A DNA stretch of 64,000 nt, from NCBI GenBank assembly GCA_041484195.1, contig JBGPHC010000009.1:62001-126000 (forward strand), given 5' to 3'. Position 1 is the first letter of the stretch; every line of letters starts with the position of its first letter. Of this stretch, positions 60,064-64,000 are shown in pieces. Origin of the DNA: PSRI01 sp041484195 (GTDB lineage Bacteria > Bacteroidota > Bacteroidia > Chitinophagales > Chitinophagaceae). The notes below the pieces were generated by a model. The model searched no databases and had not been told where the DNA came from. It saw only the letters and a list, made by a program, of their open reading frames with translations. Made by a program: the position numbers and the translations under genes.

Positions 60064-60426
60064 TCATTTCCCCCTGCTGGCAATTATGAACGCGCAACCT
60101 GCCAGACCGGTGTCTTTTAAAATCATGGACAATGCTCCCCCATCTCCATGGAGGTGATTTGGTAGATGGATGGTGAGCACAAAAATGAGGAGCATGATGC
60201 CCAATAATATCCCTGCAATCCTTGAATATTTATTGATTAAAATTGAGATCGCTGCCAGGATGAGGCAGGTGCCGGCAACATAGATCCAGAATGTGCCGAC
60301 GGGTGGTATGAAGGTGGGTACCATTGGAGCCATTCCGGAAGCATGCATATAATGGAGCACTCCAAAAGTGCCGATGATCAGGGCATACATGACGGTGCCA
60401 ATTCTGGCAAGAGTTGCGTTATTCAT
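60064..60426 (-). CDS. Small four-helix membrane protein (DoxX-like)
   Basis: The 120-residue protein has four hydrophobic segments: about residues 8-27, 44-64, 68-87 and 103-117. The opening (LARIGTVMYALIIGTFGVLHYMHASGMAPMVPTFIPP) and layout are like DoxX/DUF417-type proteins, which have uncertain redox or stress roles. The loop NHLHGDGGALSMILKDTGLAGC is conserved-looking. It is monocistronic, ending in the terminator at 60011. Confidence 0.75.
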   Translation of the reverse strand: MNNATLARIGTVMYALIIGTFGVLHYMHASGMAPMVPTFIPPVGTFWIYVAGTCLILAAISILINKYSRIAGILLGIMLLIFVLTIHLPNHLHGDGGALSMILKDTGLAGCAFIIASRGK

Positions 60427-60554
60427 TTTGATTGGTTTTTGGTTACCCTAAAGTATAAAATGAAGTTGGAAGAACATAGCGCAAATCCCGTCTGGACGGG
60501 CATTGTGCAAAGCTGGTGTGTAAGTTTAGACCGGCGTCGGGTAGCTGTTGAATG

Positions 60555-60584
60555 GGAAAGACTCCGGGAGGCCGGAGTCTTTCC
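60555..60584. terminator. Long perfect hairpin, terminator of the DPP IV gene
   Basis: GGAAAGACTCCGG, a 4-base loop and CCGGAGTCTTTCC form a perfect 13-bp stem between the end of the DPP IV gene (60610, minus) and the small membrane protein gene. The TCTTT at the stem foot acts as the T-rich end on either strand. It is most likely the minus-strand terminator of the peptidase gene. Confidence 0.65.
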
Positions 60585-60609
60585 TGAATAATTAATACCG
60601 GGACCAGGA

Positions 60610-62835
60610 TTATCGCCACATGATGGCAGGCATATCCCGGTCGAGAAGATTTTTGTATATGAAGAGATTGTTTTCATTTGTAGAATGTAATGACTGATTA
60701 CCGCCCCACCCGTGTTTGCCTCCGGGATACAACATGAATTCAAAATGTTTTTTTGCCTCTTCAAGCTTCTTAATCAGTTGCAGGCTATTCTGCAGGTGAA
60801 CGTTATCGTCCGAAGTGCCGTGATAGATCCTCAGGAGTCCCTTGTATTTGTCAACATAGTTCAATACGGAGCTGCTCTTATAACCCTCGGGATTGTCCTG
60901 CGGAGTGTCCATATATCTCTCCGTGTAGTGCGAATCATAAAGGCTCCAATCAACCACGCTGCCACCTGCGAGTCCATACTTGAAATAGTCAGCGCCGTAA
61001 GTAAGAGCATAACAGGTCATATAGCCGCCATAACTAAAACCGCTAATGCAAACTTTTTCTTTATCAGCGCCATGGTCAATCAGCCATTTCACACACTGTA
61101 TCCAGTCTTTCATCTCCCAATATCCCAGGTTTCGGTACATATAATTCACACCTTCTTTTCCAAAATGGCCGCTGGCCCGATGATCCATCGACACCACGAT
61201 CAACCCTTCTTTCGCCCACCACTGCTGCTGACCATTGAAAGTGAAATTATCATAAACAGTTCCTGCATTAGGCCCGCCATAAATATTGATGAGCACAGGG
61301 TATTTCTTACCTGCTTCCATATTCAGCGGCCAGGTTATCTTCATCGGAAGTTCATACAAATCATCCTCGCTTTTTACCCTCACGATTTCTGTTTTGGCAG
61401 TATTGTAAGCGTCATATTCAGGTCCCTTGCTGCTACCCAATTCCCTGATGATTTTTCCCTTGTTATCAACCAGGGCCATGCGTTGAGGTTCCGATACATT
61501 CGAATAAGTGGTAATGAAATAAGATCCAAGGGGTGACAAATTGCATTGGTGCGAATAATCGCCGAATGTGAGCCTCTGCAATCCTGTTCCGTTCAGTTTC
61601 ACTTTGTAAAAATCATTTCTGGCAGAATTGTCTTTGCGGCAGGTGAAATATACAACCTGATTCTTTTCGTCAATGTAATTGATTGAATTGACCGTGTATT
61701 TACCATTGGTGATCGGATTCAGGAGCTTACCCGTAAGATCATAGAGATACAGCATATTCCATCCACTCTGATCGCTTGTAATGATGAAGCGCTTACCGTC
61801 TTTCAAAAAATCAATCCGGTTTCCCTCATCGTCCAGGCTTATCCAGGTCTTCTGTTTTTCTGAATAGATTATCTTCTTGCTGCCATCTTGCAGGTTTACT
61901 TCGTAAATGATGAGGTTGTTTTGGTCGCGGTTCATCCACTGAACCCATAATGCCTGTCCATCGGTTCTCCAGTATGGCAAGCCGAAATATTGATCTTCGT
62001 GTTCAATGAAGTCCGACCAGATTACTCTTCCTCCATCGGGAGCCACGATTCCCACTTTCACTTCGGGATTGGGATCGCCCGCCTTTGGGTAGCGTTCTTT
62101 TTCAAGTCCGCCGTGCTGCCCCGGTTCAGTGGTGATATTGAATAGGGGCACTTTGCTGTCGTCTGTTCTGAAAAATGCCAGATGCCGGCTGTCGGGGCTC
62201 CACCAGAATGAACGATAGCGAGACCTCCTGCCTAATATTTCTTCGGTGTATACCCATGAAGCATAGCCGTTCAGGATCACATCACTTCCATCCGATGTAA
62301 TTTGATGTTCCCTTCTTGCCGTGAGATCAATAGTGTAAAGGTTATTGTCACGCGTAAACGCCACATAATTCGAGTCGGGAGACAGAGTGGGATTGATTTC
62401 CCTGGCACTGTCATTGGTGAGACGCTCTTCCGGCTTATCCCCATCTTTCAGATAGAGGTCCGAACCTTTTGCATAAACTGATCTGTTAGACACTACCGCA
62501 GTCTTTTTCAAAAGATCGGGTGTAGAGATCGTTTCCTTTCCCGTTTTACAATCTACCAGGTAAGTCTTGACGCCGGAATCGGCGTTAGCTTTTTTATTGA
62601 GCAGGAAGTGGGAATCGTCAACCCAACCCAAGACCGTGGGAAGCGGCTGTGTGATATCGCTCGGCTTCCCCTTGAGCATTTGATCGTCGCTGAGATTTTT
62701 TTTCTGCGCCCATCCAACCAGACTCATATTTGTCAGAGCCAGGACTATCAGGGCTTTCAAAAGGACTGATTGAATAAAATGCCGGGAATAGATTCGAATC
62801 CCGGACAATTCATCTGCAGGTAATTCTTTTCTCAT
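60610..62835 (-). CDS. S9 family peptidase, dipeptidyl peptidase IV type
   Basis: From ATG 62835 the protein has 741 residues; an earlier in-frame ATG (62934) would add 33 residues before the signal peptide and is rejected. The signal segment is LLKALIVLALTNMSLVGWAQ. A beta-propeller follows (repeated strands such as SPDSNYVAFTRDNNLYTIDL) with the DPP4-type Glu region WVYTEEILGRRSRYRSFWWSPD. The alpha/beta-hydrolase domain has Ser near 600 in ISGFSYGGYM, Asp near 675 in YHGTSDDNVHLQ and His near 706 in GGKHGWGG. It removes X-Pro or X-Ala dipeptides outside the cytoplasm, complementing the S46 and M13 enzymes. Confidence 0.95.
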   Translation of the reverse strand: MRKELPADELSGIRIYSRHFIQSVLLKALIVLALTNMSLVGWAQKKNLSDDQMLKGKPSDITQPLPTVLGWVDDSHFLLNKKANADSGVKTYLVDCKTGKETISTPDLLKKTAVVSNRSVYAKGSDLYLKDGDKPEERLTNDSAREINPTLSPDSNYVAFTRDNNLYTIDLTARREHQITSDGSDVILNGYASWVYTEEILGRRSRYRSFWWSPDSRHLAFFRTDDSKVPLFNITTEPGQHGGLEKERYPKAGDPNPEVKVGIVAPDGGRVIWSDFIEHEDQYFGLPYWRTDGQALWVQWMNRDQNNLIIYEVNLQDGSKKIIYSEKQKTWISLDDEGNRIDFLKDGKRFIITSDQSGWNMLYLYDLTGKLLNPITNGKYTVNSINYIDEKNQVVYFTCRKDNSARNDFYKVKLNGTGLQRLTFGDYSHQCNLSPLGSYFITTYSNVSEPQRMALVDNKGKIIRELGSSKGPEYDAYNTAKTEIVRVKSEDDLYELPMKITWPLNMEAGKKYPVLINIYGGPNAGTVYDNFTFNGQQQWWAKEGLIVVSMDHRASGHFGKEGVNYMYRNLGYWEMKDWIQCVKWLIDHGADKEKVCISGFSYGGYMTCYALTYGADYFKYGLAGGSVVDWSLYDSHYTERYMDTPQDNPEGYKSSSVLNYVDKYKGLLRIYHGTSDDNVHLQNSLQLIKKLEEAKKHFEFMLYPGGKHGWGGNQSLHSTNENNLFIYKNLLDRDMPAIMWR

Positions 62836-63102
62836 GTGTATGGTATTTGATAAGATTCCAAAAATCGCAAGATTTTCACAAATCGATCCAAATGAAATTG
62901 AGTGGTGCGCCCTCGCCAATATCCTTTGAGCCATTCATCAAAATAAATGGCGGTTGCCAGGCATATTTCCCTTAGGTTAAATGCGAATGAGTTGTGGTGC
63001 AGGTTCATTCGCCCCAATAACACAGAATCTATCGGGCTATCTCAATTGGGCCTCCGGGCTTTTCGCTACTGACCCTCACGCGAACCCTGCCATCAACAGC
63101 CA

Positions 63103-64000
63103 CTAGTCATCTCCCTGTTCTTTATCTTCCTGTTTCCACTCCGGTTTCATCTGAGGGAAAAGTAATACATCCTGGATGGAAGACTGGTTAGTTAGTAGCA
63201 TGCAAAGCCTGTCAATACCTATCCCAATACCCGAAGTGGGAGGCATGCCATATTCAAGGGATCTCAAAAAATCATAATCGATATACATCGCTTCGGCATC
63301 ACCTCTTTGCATCAGCCTGGCCTGTTCTTCAAAACGTTCCCGCTGATCAATCGGATCATTCAGCTCGCTATAGGCATTGGCGATTTCCTTGCCCATTACA
63401 ATGAGCTCGAAACGTTCTACCAGTCCGGGTTTGCTGCGATGTTTCTTGGTGAGAGGACTCATTTCAACGGGGTAGTCAATAATAAAAGTAGGCTGCAAAA
63501 AATGATGCTCGCATTTCTCGCCGAAAATAAGGTCGATCAACTTTCCCCGGCCCATGCTGGGTTCTGTTTCTATATGCAATTTCCGGCAGGTGTCTCTCAA
63601 AGCATCCTCATCCATTTCCCCCACGTCAAAACCCGTATGCTCGCTGATGGCATCATAGAGACTGATCCTTTTGAATGGCGGCCTGAAACTGATGGTCTGG
63701 TCGTCAACCTGCAAATCTGTGCCATTGCTTAATGAAATGGCTACCTGCTCCAGGAGTCGCTCCGTGGTGTTCATCATCCAGAAATAGTCTTTGTAAGCCA
63801 CATAAAATTCCAGAACGGTGAATTCGGGATTATGCGTCCTGTCCATGCCTTCATTCCGGAAATTCCGGCTGAATTCAAATACCCAGTCAAAGCCTCCCAC
63901 TATCAGGCGTTTCAGGTAGAGCTCATTGGCAATTCTCAGGTATAAAGAAATATCGAGTGCATTGTGGTGCGTGATAAAAGGTTTGGCAGCGGCTCCCCCT
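63103..64000 (-). CDS. lysS: Lysyl-tRNA synthetase, C-terminal part (5' end outside window)
   Basis: The frame runs off the right edge, leaving about the last 299 codons. Class II motifs are visible: PFITHHNALDISLYLRIANELYLKRL and GGFDWVFEFSRNFRNEGMDRTHNPEFT (motif 2), and PPTSGIGIGIDRLCMLLTN (motif 3). AKPFITHHN and the ATP-binding pattern are those of class II LysRS. It charges tRNA-Lys. The C-terminus ends with an acidic tail (QEDKEQGDD). Given the Lys-rich leader of asd, lysine metabolism is touched twice in this window, though 40 kb apart. Confidence 0.95.
   Translation of the reverse strand, partial: GGAAAKPFITHHNALDISLYLRIANELYLKRLIVGGFDWVFEFSRNFRNEGMDRTHNPEFTVLEFYVAYKDYFWMMNTTERLLEQVAISLSNGTDLQVDDQTISFRPPFKRISLYDAISEHTGFDVGEMDEDALRDTCRKLHIETEPSMGRGKLIDLIFGEKCEHHFLQPTFIIDYPVEMSPLTKKHRSKPGLVERFELIVMGKEIANAYSELNDPIDQRERFEEQARLMQRGDAEAMYIDYDFLRSLEYGMPPTSGIGIGIDRLCMLLTNQSSIQDVLLFPQMKPEWKQEDKEQGDD

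Noticed and set aside
1..64000. tRNA, rRNA, CRISPR array, prophage or transposon
   Set aside because: Gaps were read for cloverleaf ends, direct-repeat arrays and transposase or integrase motifs; none was found by eye. A covariance-model scan would be decisive for small RNAs.

Overview
The window looks like a chromosomal segment of a Bacteroidota bacterium, most likely of the Chitinophagaceae or a close relative. This rests on lineage marks in the sequence: S46 and M13 peptidases, an LptC lipoprotein next to type III pantothenate kinase, lamin-tail-domain surface proteins, a GH172 (DUF2961) enzyme, and promoters of the TTTG-N19-21-TAnnTTTG form. Shine-Dalgarno sites are not conspicuous. No rRNA, tRNA, CRISPR array, integrase, transposase or insertion sequence was recognised. 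The species is not identifiable from the sequence alone.

Bases 1 to about 21,300 form a loosely packed, visibly more A/T-rich accessory region of mostly single genes: sigma factors (one paired with a four-helix membrane protein), a self-contained ABC exporter, GNAT acetyltransferases, VOC and cupin proteins (twice as neighbours), a class B1 metallo-beta-lactamase, a flavoprotein monooxygenase, a nucleotidyltransferase, an O-methyltransferase and an AlkZ-type protein. It shows decay: a di-haem cytochrome c gene with a stop codon and a frameshift, a small membrane protein gene cut by TAG in place of an expected TGG, and possibly a third small gene broken in an A run.

Bases 21,300-27,600 carry asd with a transcription-attenuation-type leader (the most interesting regulatory element seen here), an exported lamin-tail protein, an M13 peptidase and a PfkB kinase. 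Bases 27,800-35,700 are a phenylacetate degradation island: a TetR regulator with paaE, then paaABCD, paaG, paaI and paaY. A GH172 gene on the opposite strand lies between the two parts. Matching ACTAA-N6-TTAGT palindromes precede both paa transcription units, suggesting one regulon. The ligase paaK, the ring-cleavage gene paaZ and most beta-oxidation genes are not in the window.

Bases 35,800-48,900 are denser and more housekeeping in character: obg, a CPBP protease-like gene, a membrane-anchored patatin, an S46 dipeptidyl peptidase, meaB, a glycosyltransferase, a Lon-N-domain protein, coaX, an outer membrane barrel, lptC and an aldo/keto reductase. Bases 49,000-54,300 hold a Tat-type Gfo/Idh/MocA oxidoreductase, two REP-like palindromes and a large exported protein joining a probable TIM-barrel to a cysteine-less formylglycine-generating-enzyme-like domain. 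Bases 54,370-59,064 are a TetR-TolC-HlyD/EmrA-EmrB efflux operon with a clear operator inside its promoter. The window closes with an SDR, a small membrane protein, a DPP IV-type S9 peptidase and the 3' part of lysS running off the right edge.
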